DNA of 5,651 bases from CAYJXJ01 sp964374095 (GCA_964374095.1 CAYJXJ010000247.1:1-5651), one strand, 5' to 3'. Numbered from the stretch's first letter, positions 1 through 4,355 are shown. The notes: generated from the letters alone by a model not told the origin. A program made the numbers and translations.

Positions 1-1
1 C

Positions 2-256
2 CAAGCCGCCTTGGGCTCGGCCGTCCTCTTGGGGGTCTGCATCGCGGCCATCCTTTCGACGTTCCCGCGCGGCCTGGAACTCGCCAATTGCGGCTGCTTC
101 GGGGCGGGCGTGCACCTGAGCCCATGGCAGGCCGTCACCCTCGACGCCGTGCTGCTCGGGCTGGCCGTACTGGCCCAACGCCGCGGCGCCGGGCCGTGGA
201 GCCTCGACGCCTGGATTGAAGATCCCAGCGCCTCCGGTACCGGTAAAGGAGTCTGA
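2..256 (+). CDS. MauE/DoxX-like redox-associated membrane protein, C-terminal part (5' end outside window)
   Basis: Only the last 84 codons are present; the frame is open to the left edge, so the start lies upstream and the TTG at 11 is not a credible start. Two hydrophobic segments are visible (about local residues 5-21 and 46-60), separated by a loop with the motif NCGCFG (C30 and C32). This arrangement, a CxC pair in a GxxxxxCGCFG context between membrane helices, is typical of the MauE/DoxX superfamily of inner-membrane proteins linked to disulfide and thiol redox chemistry; MauE itself serves methylamine dehydrogenase maturation. The tail after residue 65 is polar and likely cytoplasmic. 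The stop codon is 1 nt before the next ATG and the downstream Shine-Dalgarno lies inside this gene, so the two are probably co-transcribed and translationally coupled. The family call rests on the CGCFG motif and topology; the substrate cannot be inferred. Confidence 0.72.
   Translation, partial: QAALGSAVLLGVCIAAILSTFPRGLELANCGCFGAGVHLSPWQAVTLDAVLLGLAVLAQRRGAGPWSLDAWIEDPSASGTGKGV
245..251 (+). promoter_or_regulatory. Shine-Dalgarno AAAGGAG deciding the receiver-protein start
   Basis: AAAGGAG sits 6 nt before the ATG at 258. It fixes that ATG as the start rather than any in-frame codon further upstream (the frame is open from 216), because the upstream stretch lies within the end of the preceding gene. 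Confidence 0.8.
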
Positions 257-257
257 C

Positions 258-668
258 ATGGCCGGAAAAAAGCTGGTTCTTGCCGTCGATGACGACGTTT
301 CGGTCCGCGAGCTCTACGAGCAAGGACTTCCGCTCTATGGTTTCGACGTGGCCTGCGCCGAGAACGCCGGGAAAGCCCGGGCCTTCCTCGCTCAGAGAAG
401 GCCCGACATCATCCTCATGGACATCATGATGCCCGACCAGGACGGCATCAGCCTCACCCAGGAGTTCAGGGCCGAGCCCAAGACCGCCGACATCCCCATC
501 CTCATCGTTTCGGGCCTGGCCGACGCGGCCACGGTCAACGACGCGCTCCTCTTCGGCGCCGTCGACTACCTGGTCAAGCCCATCGATCTCGAGGTCCTCA
601 AGCGCAAGATCGAGGGCGTCTTCGCGCTGCTCGAACGCCGCCGCGGCCAGCCGCCGGCGGGGCGCTAG
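258..668 (+). CDS. Stand-alone response regulator receiver domain protein (CheY-like)
   Basis: A 136-aa protein that is essentially one receiver (REC) domain, accepting a phosphoryl group from a histidine kinase or phosphotransfer protein in the cytoplasm. All key residues are visible: the acidic Mg2+ cluster D11-D12-D13, phospho-acceptor D55 in LMDIMMPDQDG, switch residue S85 (usually T or S) and invariant K107 in YLVKP with its cis-proline partner P108. There is no DNA-binding or enzymatic output domain; about 20 residues follow the last helix, ending in a basic, proline-rich tail. It therefore probably acts through protein contacts or as a phosphate shuttle. It follows the membrane protein by 1 nt, and a diguanylate cyclase starts 83 nt downstream, so it could control or pair with that enzyme; this is inference. 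No kinase gene is in the window. Confidence 0.93.
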   Translation: MAGKKLVLAVDDDVSVRELYEQGLPLYGFDVACAENAGKARAFLAQRRPDIILMDIMMPDQDGISLTQEFRAEPKTADIPILIVSGLADAATVNDALLFGAVDYLVKPIDLEVLKRKIEGVFALLERRRGQPPAGR

Positions 669-679
669 CCCGCCGCCTG

Positions 680-691
680 GGTCCTAGGTCC
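680..691 (+). repeat. Intergenic GGTCC-TA-GGTCC motif containing GGTCCTAGG
   Basis: The short spacer between the receiver gene and the cyclase contains GGTCCTAGGTCC. Its first nine bases, GGTCCTAGG, recur exactly at 2996-3004 in another intergenic spacer, where they form one arm of an inverted repeat. CCTAGG occurs nowhere else in the window. The function is unknown. Confidence 0.4.
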
Positions 692-739
692 CCGTCCGCC
701 CAAGGCCCTTCGCCCCTGGCCGGTCCCCCCGCGCGCGAC

Positions 740-745
740 TACACT
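740..745 (+). promoter_or_regulatory. Possible -10 hexamer TACACT, almost leaderless for the cyclase
   Basis: TACACT ends 6 nt before the ATG at 752, so transcription from it would start at or next to the start codon. No Shine-Dalgarno is visible before this ATG, which fits a leaderless transcript. No convincing -35 exists at the right distance, so this is weak. The same hexamer serves as the proposed -10 at 3048-3053. Confidence 0.3.
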
Positions 746-751
746 GCGGCT

Positions 752-1708
752 ATGCCCCTCGGCATTGAAGGCGCCGCCCCCCTGGTCCACCTCTCCACGG
801 ACTTTATCCGGGCCAAGGAATATCTCGAGGCCATCGTGACCTCGACCAGCGATGCCATCTGCACCACCGACGTCAAAGGGAAGATAATCTATTTCAGCCC
901 CGGGGCCGAGCGCATGCTCGGGGTGCCCAGCGACAAGGCCGTCGGGCGGCAGGCGCATGCTTTCTATCCCGGGGGCATCGACGAGGCCCGCGAACTCATG
1001 CGCCTCCTCCGGCGGGACGGGACCATCGAGAACCGGGAGATGGTGCTCTCCGGGGGCGAGGGCCGCCCAATCCACGTGAGCATGTCCGCCTCCCTCCTGC
1101 GCGACCGGACCGGGACCGTCATCGGCACGCTGGCGATCTCCAAGGACATCAGCCGCCGCGTCGAGCTCGAGCGCAAGCTCCGCGAGCTGTCCATCACCGA
1201 CAATTTGACCGGCCTCTTCAACCAGAGGCACCTCCGCGAGCGGCTCACCGAGGAAGTCCGCCGCGCCCGCCGCCAACGCTACCGCCTCTCCTTGGTCCTC
1301 ATGGACCTCGATGGGTTCAAGGCGGTCAACGACCTCCACGGCCACCAGGAGGGAGACCGCATACTCCGCGCTTTCGCCGACGCCATCCAGGAGAGCATTC
1401 GCGCCGGGGTGGACTGCGCCTTCCGCTGCGGCGGCGACGAATTCATCATCCTCTTCCCCGGCCTCGACGGCCCGCGCGCGGCCCGGGTGGCGCGGCGCAT
1501 CGCCTCGGCGGCGGCGGCTCAGGGCGCGTCCCGCGGCCAGATCCACTTCAGCTTCGGGGTGGCCACCCTGTCGGGATCCCTTTCTTCCGGCGAGCTGCTG
1601 CGCCTGGCCGACCGGAGGATGTTCCGCATGAAGGGGTCGCGCCGCAAGACGCGCCCCGCCGCCGCCGCAAGCCCCTCCCCCGGCGCCCACCCGGCCAGGT
1701 GGGTCTGA
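752..1708 (+). CDS. PAS-GGDEF diguanylate cyclase with degenerate I-site
   Basis: A 318-aa soluble signalling enzyme predicted to make cyclic di-GMP from two GTP. Residues about 20-135 form a PAS sensor domain (TSTSDAICTTDVKGKIIYFSPGA core, ending near the typical SKDIS). A short helical linker (about 136-150) leads into the GGDEF domain from DNLTGLFNQRHL (150-161). Catalytic features are intact: metal-binding D185 in MDLDGFKAVND, N193-D194, GH at 197-198, and the GGDEF signature at 227-231, followed by the closing SFGVATL and ADRRMFRMK strands. The product-inhibition I-site six residues before GGDEF reads A218-G-V-D221 instead of RxxD, so allosteric feedback may be lost. The last 22 residues are low-complexity and rich in Ala and Pro. 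No transmembrane segment is present. There is no clear Shine-Dalgarno; this ATG was chosen because PAS homology begins shortly after it. Probable function is confident; the PAS ligand is unknown. Confidence 0.93.
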   Translation: MPLGIEGAAPLVHLSTDFIRAKEYLEAIVTSTSDAICTTDVKGKIIYFSPGAERMLGVPSDKAVGRQAHAFYPGGIDEARELMRLLRRDGTIENREMVLSGGEGRPIHVSMSASLLRDRTGTVIGTLAISKDISRRVELERKLRELSITDNLTGLFNQRHLRERLTEEVRRARRQRYRLSLVLMDLDGFKAVNDLHGHQEGDRILRAFADAIQESIRAGVDCAFRCGGDEFIILFPGLDGPRAARVARRIASAAAAQGASRGQIHFSFGVATLSGSLSSGELLRLADRRMFRMKGSRRKTRPAAAASPSPGAHPARWV

Positions 1709-1754
1709 TCGGATCGTTGCACGACCTCACCCAGTTTTCCAACGGTAGGATCAG
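1705..1754 (+). repeat. Imperfect 15-nt inverted repeat overlapping the cyclase stop codon
   Basis: The arms are 1705-1719 and 1740-1754. Twelve of 15 positions pair as Watson-Crick plus one G-T wobble, with a 2x2 mismatch in the middle and a 20-nt loop. The left arm contains the end of the cyclase gene and the 9-bp target repeat; the right arm is inside the proposed mobile element. No T-run follows, so it is a poor intrinsic terminator, though it could protect the 3' end of the cyclase transcript. Confidence 0.45.
1711..1719 (+). repeat. Left 9-bp direct repeat GGATCGTTG (putative target-site duplication)
   Basis: GGATCGTTG abuts the left terminal inverted repeat of the element at 1720-2122 and is repeated exactly at 2123-2131 on its right. 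Nine base pairs is a common duplication length for DDE-type transposition. Confidence 0.75.
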
Positions 1755-1823
1755 GGGCATGTGACGCTGGTGCGCGGTGCGTGTGCCGGCGAAACTCTGC
1801 GTCAGGTCGTTATCGGAAAGCGG

Positions 1824-1852
1824 CCTGCGCCTCCAATTACCGGAAGCGCAGG
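1824..1852 (+). repeat. 7-bp inverted repeat with 15-nt loop inside the element
   Basis: CCTGCGC (1824-1830) and GCGCAGG (1846-1852) pair perfectly. A second 7-bp pair, GGGCGCT (1893-1899) with AGCGCCC (1925-1931), lies on the other side of the central palindrome. In GC-rich DNA stems of this size arise by chance, so this is only a hint of a folded transcript or of decayed sub-terminal repeats. Confidence 0.35.
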
Positions 1853-1871
1853 TACAGTCTTTTCACAAACC

Positions 1872-1891
1872 TATCCGCACCGGTGCGGATA
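1872..1891. repeat. Perfect 20-bp palindrome
   Basis: TATCCGCACC is followed directly by its reverse complement GGTGCGGATA with no spacer. A perfect 20-bp palindrome is not expected by chance in a window of this size. It could be a dimeric-protein binding site (a transposase or host regulator operator) or extrude as a cruciform. It sits roughly 40% of the way into the proposed mobile element. Confidence 0.8.
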
Positions 1892-2122
1892 AGGGCGCTC
1901 CTCTCGGCGATTCCTGCCCCAGGCAGCGCCCCACGTCACCCGGGTCATGGGGACTGCGGTGGAGGCGTCGTGTGCGTCCGTCGGGCGGGGCGTATCAGGT
2001 CCCTTACGGCGCAGGCAGGCGAGGGCCGCATCGGCGGCATTCCATTGGCCGGTTTCCCCGACGGGCAGCCCCCTCCCAATGCCACCCTAAAACGGTCACC
2101 AGAAAAACCGGGTGAAGTCGAG

Positions 2123-2131
2123 GGATCGTTG
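2123..2131 (+). repeat. Right 9-bp direct repeat GGATCGTTG (putative target-site duplication)
   Basis: This is the exact second copy of 1711-1719, abutting the right terminal inverted repeat. It ends 3 nt before the -35 hexamer of the next gene's promoter. Confidence 0.75.
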
Positions 2132-2134
2132 TTC

Positions 2135-2164
2135 TTGACACTCCCGGAAATGCTTGGCTAGAAT
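2135..2164 (+). promoter_or_regulatory. Sigma70-type promoter, near-leaderless, for the PhoB-family regulator
   Basis: A perfect -35 TTGACA (2135-2140), an 18-nt spacer and a -10 TAGAAT (2159-2164, five of six to TATAAT) precede the ATG at 2176 by only 11 nt. Transcription would begin at about 2171-2172, leaving a 5' leader of 4-5 nt with no room for a Shine-Dalgarno; the bases before the ATG are CCCCC. The mRNA is therefore expected to be leaderless or nearly so. Confidence 0.8.
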
Positions 2165-2175
2165 CTCTCGCCCCC

Positions 2176-2898
2176 ATGACTCAGGCCCGCGTCCTGGTTG
2201 TCGAGGATGATCCCGCCGTTCAGGAGCGTTATCAGTGGTTGTTCGAGCAAGCCCATAGGAAGGAGTTCACCTGGGTTCTTGCTCCCAACGGGCAGCGGGC
2301 ATTGCTGGTGCTGGAGAACCATCCCTCTCGACCGATCGACATCGTCGTCCTAGACTGGATGTTGCCTGACATGGAGGGCCTACAAATCCTCAAGCGGATC
2401 AAGGCCGACCCTGCCACCCGGGACATTCTTGTGTTGATGGTGACCGCAATGCAATCGGCCCAGAACGCGGCTCAGGGGCTCGATGCCGGCGCGGACGACT
2501 ACCTAAGGAAGGACTTTGCCGACGAGGAGTTCATCGCCCGGCTCCACAATTTCATCCGGCGGCGGGATGATGCCGTCGAGAAGCAGGCCGATTATTCGCT
2601 CGACGGGCTGAGTCTGGATTCTCCCGGGAAGCTGGTGACATTCAATGGCAGCCCGCTCAGGCTCCGCCCCAAAGAGTTCACGCTTCTTAAGCTGTTTCTC
2701 GCTAGGCCCGACATGACTCACTCCCAAGCGCGCCTTGGAGACCTGTTGTCGGAGGGGCTCGCTCCGGCCTCGCCGGAGACCGTGCGCAGGCAAGTCAGCA
2801 ACCTTCGCCAAGCGCTGGGGCCTTGGGGCGAGCGCATCGAAGCTTACCGGGGGGAAGGCTACCGGCTCCACACCAGGTTCCCGGTCTCGCAGGGTTGA
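2176..2898 (+). CDS. OmpR/PhoB-family response regulator (receiver plus winged helix)
   Basis: A 240-aa two-domain transcription factor, the normal length for the family. The receiver (about 1-128) has acidic residues E10-D11-D12, phospho-acceptor D60 in VVLDWMLPDMEG, switch T90 and conserved K112. The residue after this Lys is Asp (RKDF) instead of the usual cis-Pro (KPF), a mild departure. The C-terminal trans_reg_C winged helix (about 138-234) shows LRLRPKEFTLLKLF, the recognition-helix region TVRRQVSNLRQALG (202-215) and the closing wing hairpin IEAYRGEGYRL (221-231). Such proteins bind, as phosphorylated dimers, to direct repeats spaced 11 nt. Just such a repeat (TTTCACG twice, 3021-3038) lies 120 nt downstream before the next gene. 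The start is set by the promoter geometry and by MTQARVLVVEDD, where a receiver should begin. No partner histidine kinase is in the window. Confidence 0.94.
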   Translation: MTQARVLVVEDDPAVQERYQWLFEQAHRKEFTWVLAPNGQRALLVLENHPSRPIDIVVLDWMLPDMEGLQILKRIKADPATRDILVLMVTAMQSAQNAAQGLDAGADDYLRKDFADEEFIARLHNFIRRRDDAVEKQADYSLDGLSLDSPGKLVTFNGSPLRLRPKEFTLLKLFLARPDMTHSQARLGDLLSEGLAPASPETVRRQVSNLRQALGPWGERIEAYRGEGYRLHTRFPVSQG

Positions 2899-2953
2899 GC
2901 CCGCAGTAACCGCGCGTTCCGCGGGGACCTTGTCAAGACCTGGGCGATTCTGG

Positions 2954-2977
2954 GCCCCCCCCGTTCAGGGCTTTTTT
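2954..2977 (+). terminator. Weak candidate intrinsic terminator
   Basis: GCCC (2954-2957) can pair with GGGC (2968-2971), which is followed directly by six T (2972-2977). The stem is only 4 bp with a 10-nt C-rich loop, so efficiency is doubtful. The position, 56-79 nt after the regulator stop codon and upstream of the next promoter, is suitable. Confidence 0.35.
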
Positions 2978-2995
2978 ATCGACGAGAGACCAGAA

Positions 2996-3017
2996 GGTCC
3001 TAGGCCCTCCTAGGACC
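2996..3017. repeat. Perfect 9-bp inverted repeat GGTCCTAGG-ccct-CCTAGGACC
   Basis: The two 9-bp arms are exact reverse complements around a 4-nt loop and end 3 nt before the direct-repeat box of the next gene. Each arm contains the palindrome CCTAGG, so TCCTAGG also appears twice 10 nt apart on the same strand. It could be an RNA hairpin or a protein-binding site. The 9-mer GGTCCTAGG also occurs at 680-688. Confidence 0.65.
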
Positions 3018-3020
3018 CCA

Positions 3021-3053
3021 TTTCACGTTCGTTTCACGATAGTCCTCTACACT
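3021..3053 (+). promoter_or_regulatory. PhoB-box-like direct repeat (3021-3038) with -10 TACACT (3048-3053)
   Basis: TTTCACG at 3021-3027 and 3032-3038 are exact repeats with a 4-nt spacer, an 11-nt period. This is the architecture of PhoB/OmpR-class operators (two 7-nt units, 4-nt gap), and xTTTCAC matches the CTGTCAC unit of the E. coli Pho box at five of seven positions. The -10 hexamer TACACT begins 9 nt after the second repeat, with no separate -35 hexamer at the expected distance, as in PhoB-activated promoters where the box replaces the -35. Predicted start is near 3060, giving a short leader that holds the Shine-Dalgarno GGGAGG (3063-3068). Binding by the regulator encoded at 2176-2898 is inference. 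Confidence 0.5.
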
Positions 3054-3073
3054 TTTAGGGTAGGGAGGCTACC

Positions 3074-3337
3074 ATGCCATACAAGCCGGACGAAAGACCC
3101 AGGGTGGGCAGGATGCCGGACGCGTCCAAGTACGAGCCCAAGGCTGAGGACATCCAAGACCCCTATCAACGCGAGTTGCTCCAGCAGCTCAAGTGGATGA
3201 ATGCCAATCTCTTCGAGTTACGGAACGACGTCGCCATGGTCGCGGACTGGATACAGATGGAGCGGGAACGTGAAAGGGCGAAGCGGCTGGTGATGTATAC
3301 CTTCTTAGAGGGGCGGGGGTCAGCGGAGCGCGGCTGA
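3074..3337 (+). CDS. Small charged protein of unknown function, 87 aa
   Basis: I do not recognise this protein. It is short, highly charged and has no signal peptide or membrane segment, so it is probably cytoplasmic. Residues 1-25 are proline- and lysine-rich and look disordered. Residues about 30-75 (from DPYQRELLQQLKWMNANLFELRNDVAMVADWIQM to the ERERERAKRL stretch) look like one or two long amphipathic helices with coiled-coil character. The reading frame is supported by a good Shine-Dalgarno GGGAGG 5 nt before the ATG, a plausible promoter and a protein-like residue pattern. It sits alone between the response regulator and the secreted pair, 43 nt or more from the next gene, behind a direct-repeat operator. 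It could be an accessory or oligomerisation factor, but no function should be assigned. Confidence 0.75.
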   Translation: MPYKPDERPRVGRMPDASKYEPKAEDIQDPYQRELLQQLKWMNANLFELRNDVAMVADWIQMERERERAKRLVMYTFLEGRGSAERG

Positions 3338-3427
3338 TTCCGAAACTCGGCGGCGGAAAAGGCGTCTGAGCCAAAGGACTATGCAAGAATCAACGGCTGT
3401 ACAGTTTAGGCGATGTGGTCAGAAGGG

Positions 3428-3436
3428 TGATATAGC
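3428..3436 (+). promoter_or_regulatory. Possible extended -10 promoter TGATATAGC
   Basis: TG-A-TATAGC matches an extended -10 (TGnTATAAT) at most positions. Transcription would start near 3443, about 10 nt before the ATG at 3453. There is no recognisable -35. If real, it supports the ATG at 3453 over the upstream ATG at 3381, which would not be on the transcript. Confidence 0.35.
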
Positions 3437-3452
3437 AGGCCGATTCGCAAGC

Positions 3453-4355
3453 ATGACGAGATCAATTCGAGAGTTATGCGCAAACGCGGCGGGATCTCTC
3501 ATAGCTACTGGGATAATCATGCTTGCTGCCGCCATCTTCCTGTTCGGAGTGCGCGAGTCGACTGCCCAGGGACAGGGTCCGACGGAGCCTTCGGGCCAGG
3601 GCTCGGCACCGGCGAAGGCCGGGTGGAAATGCGTCAAGGACAAGGATGGCATCAAGATTCTAGACGCAGCCGGCATAGTGGCAAAGAACTTCCCATTGAA
3701 GAGCGAGGTGGAACTGCTCTCCAAGGATCACAAGAAGGTTGAGGCTCGCTACGCCATTAATTCTAAGTTCGACAAATCTCGCGTGCCCTGGCGCGTTCAG
3801 ATTCAGGATGGAGATGTACTTCCTAATTCAGCAGGGTTTTGGACATTCAAGTCAAGCCATGTGGTCGTGGCCAATGAGGCTTCCATCGACAAGGAAATTC
3901 AACTGCGCCTCTACGACTCTCAAGGGAATTTGCGGTGGGAGAAGGGCGGGAGGGCTGAGGGAAATAAGCCTATCCTTAGCGCAGGCCAATTGGCTCAGCC
4001 CAATTGGATTTCCGCTGACGGCAAACGATTCTTGCTGATCGAAGACAACCCTGAGGCAGAGGAATACGAAGAAGGGACTTGGATTTCCGTGGTGGATGAT
4101 CAGGGAAAGGAGATTTTTCGCACAGGACCCTACGTCGATGTGTCGGCCTGGTACCTAACTAAAAATGGACAATTCGGCGCTATGGACGTCGACACATCGG
4201 AGAAGGGTGGTCAGGCTCGGGCGTTCTTCGAGGTCCAAACGGGAAAGGTTGCAGTGTTTAAAGGGATGCTGGCTGGATTTGTGGACGAAAGCGGCGTGGT
4301 TTGGCTGCGGAAGGATGGAAAGGCGATCCGTGCAACGAACCAACCCTTCAAGTAG
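3453..4355 (+). CDS. Exported protein of unknown function with beta-propeller-like repeats
   Basis: A 300-aa protein beginning with a Sec-type signal peptide: basic start MTRSIR, hydrophobic core about L16-V33, likely cleavage after STA38. The start at 3453 was chosen because the 24 codons from the alternative ATG at 3381 look non-coding and would give an over-long n-region; that upstream ATG has AAAGGA only 2 nt before it. A Pro/Gly/Gln-rich linker (39-56) follows. The mature part has repeated strand-turn-strand units with the turn D-x-x-G or T-G: IKILDAAGIVAKNF (67-80), LRLYDSQGNLRWEK (151-164), ISVVDDQGKEIFRT (211-224) and FFEVQTGKVAVFK (258-270). These resemble blades of WD40/PQQ-like propellers, suggesting a binding role rather than catalysis. 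No lipobox was seen. It overlaps the M23 peptidase gene by 26 nt, implying co-expression. Local G+C is lower than upstream. Confidence 0.78.
   Translation: MTRSIRELCANAAGSLIATGIIMLAAAIFLFGVRESTAQGQGPTEPSGQGSAPAKAGWKCVKDKDGIKILDAAGIVAKNFPLKSEVELLSKDHKKVEARYAINSKFDKSRVPWRVQIQDGDVLPNSAGFWTFKSSHVVVANEASIDKEIQLRLYDSQGNLRWEKGGRAEGNKPILSAGQLAQPNWISADGKRFLLIEDNPEAEEYEEGTWISVVDDQGKEIFRTGPYVDVSAWYLTKNGQFGAMDVDTSEKGGQARAFFEVQTGKVAVFKGMLAGFVDESGVVWLRKDGKAIRATNQPFK
4317..4323 (+). promoter_or_regulatory. Shine-Dalgarno GGAAAGG inside the preceding gene, for the M23 peptidase
   Basis: GGAAAGG lies 6 nt before GTG 4330, making that codon the best-supported start. The in-frame ATG at 4315 has GGAAGG directly touching it (no spacer) and is the alternative. 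Both lie within the end of the upstream gene, which favours translational coupling. Confidence 0.6.

Larger units (their letters stand above)
1720..2122. mobile_element. MITE-like non-autonomous transposable element or IS remnant, 403 bp
   Basis: The left end (1720-1739, starting CACGACCTCACCCAG) and the reverse complement of the right end (2122-2103, starting CTCGACTTCACCCGG) agree at 16 of 20 positions, with weaker similarity further in (an AGGG-GGCAT block about 34 nt from each end). Both ends are flanked directly by GGATCGTTG. Terminal inverted repeats plus an exact 9-bp duplication are the hallmark of a cut-and-paste transposon. The interior has no transposase. Two overlapping open frames (1777-2115, 1781-2161) are arginine- and proline-rich, share no recognisable motif, and the second runs past the element's right end, so I regard them as chance. 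The interior holds several inverted repeats, including a perfect 20-bp palindrome. This accounts for nearly all of the 467-nt gene-free stretch 1709-2175. The IS family is not assignable by eye. Confidence 0.7.

Noticed and set aside
665..1690. Long (341-codon) minus-strand open frame opposite the cyclase
   Set aside because: It is antisense to a clearly recognisable PAS-GGDEF gene. Its Gly/Ala/Glu-rich composition is typical of frames mirrored from high-GC coding DNA, and it has no motif or start signals.
1762..1804. 6-bp inverted repeat TGACGC/GCGTCA with 31-nt loop
   Set aside because: Too short with too large a loop to be distinguished from chance.
1978..2064. 8-bp long-range pairing CCGTCGGG with CCCGACGG
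   Set aside because: A stem this short across 71 nt is expected by chance in a GC-rich region of this length.
1777..2161. Two overlapping + strand open frames of 112 and 126 codons in the long intergenic region
   Set aside because: Products are Arg/Pro-rich, lack motifs or hydrophobic structure, overlap each other in different frames, and the second crosses the element boundary and the promoter. There is no Shine-Dalgarno. They are best explained as chance frames in GC-rich DNA.
1709..2175. Riboswitch, tmRNA, RNase P or CRISPR in the long gap
   Set aside because: None of the consensus elements I know for these (for example cobalamin-type B12 box, RNase P conserved core, regularly spaced repeats) was seen on either strand. 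The terminal-repeat element explains the region better.
2910..2924. 5-bp hairpin CCGCG/CGCGG after the response regulator
   Set aside because: Short, no T-run follows; not a credible terminator.
3381..3452. ATG 3381 as start of the exported protein (24 extra residues)
   Set aside because: The extra stretch would place about 39 residues before the hydrophobic core, looks non-coding, and its AAAGGA is only 2 nt from the ATG. The ATG at 3453 gives a normal signal peptide. It remains possible.
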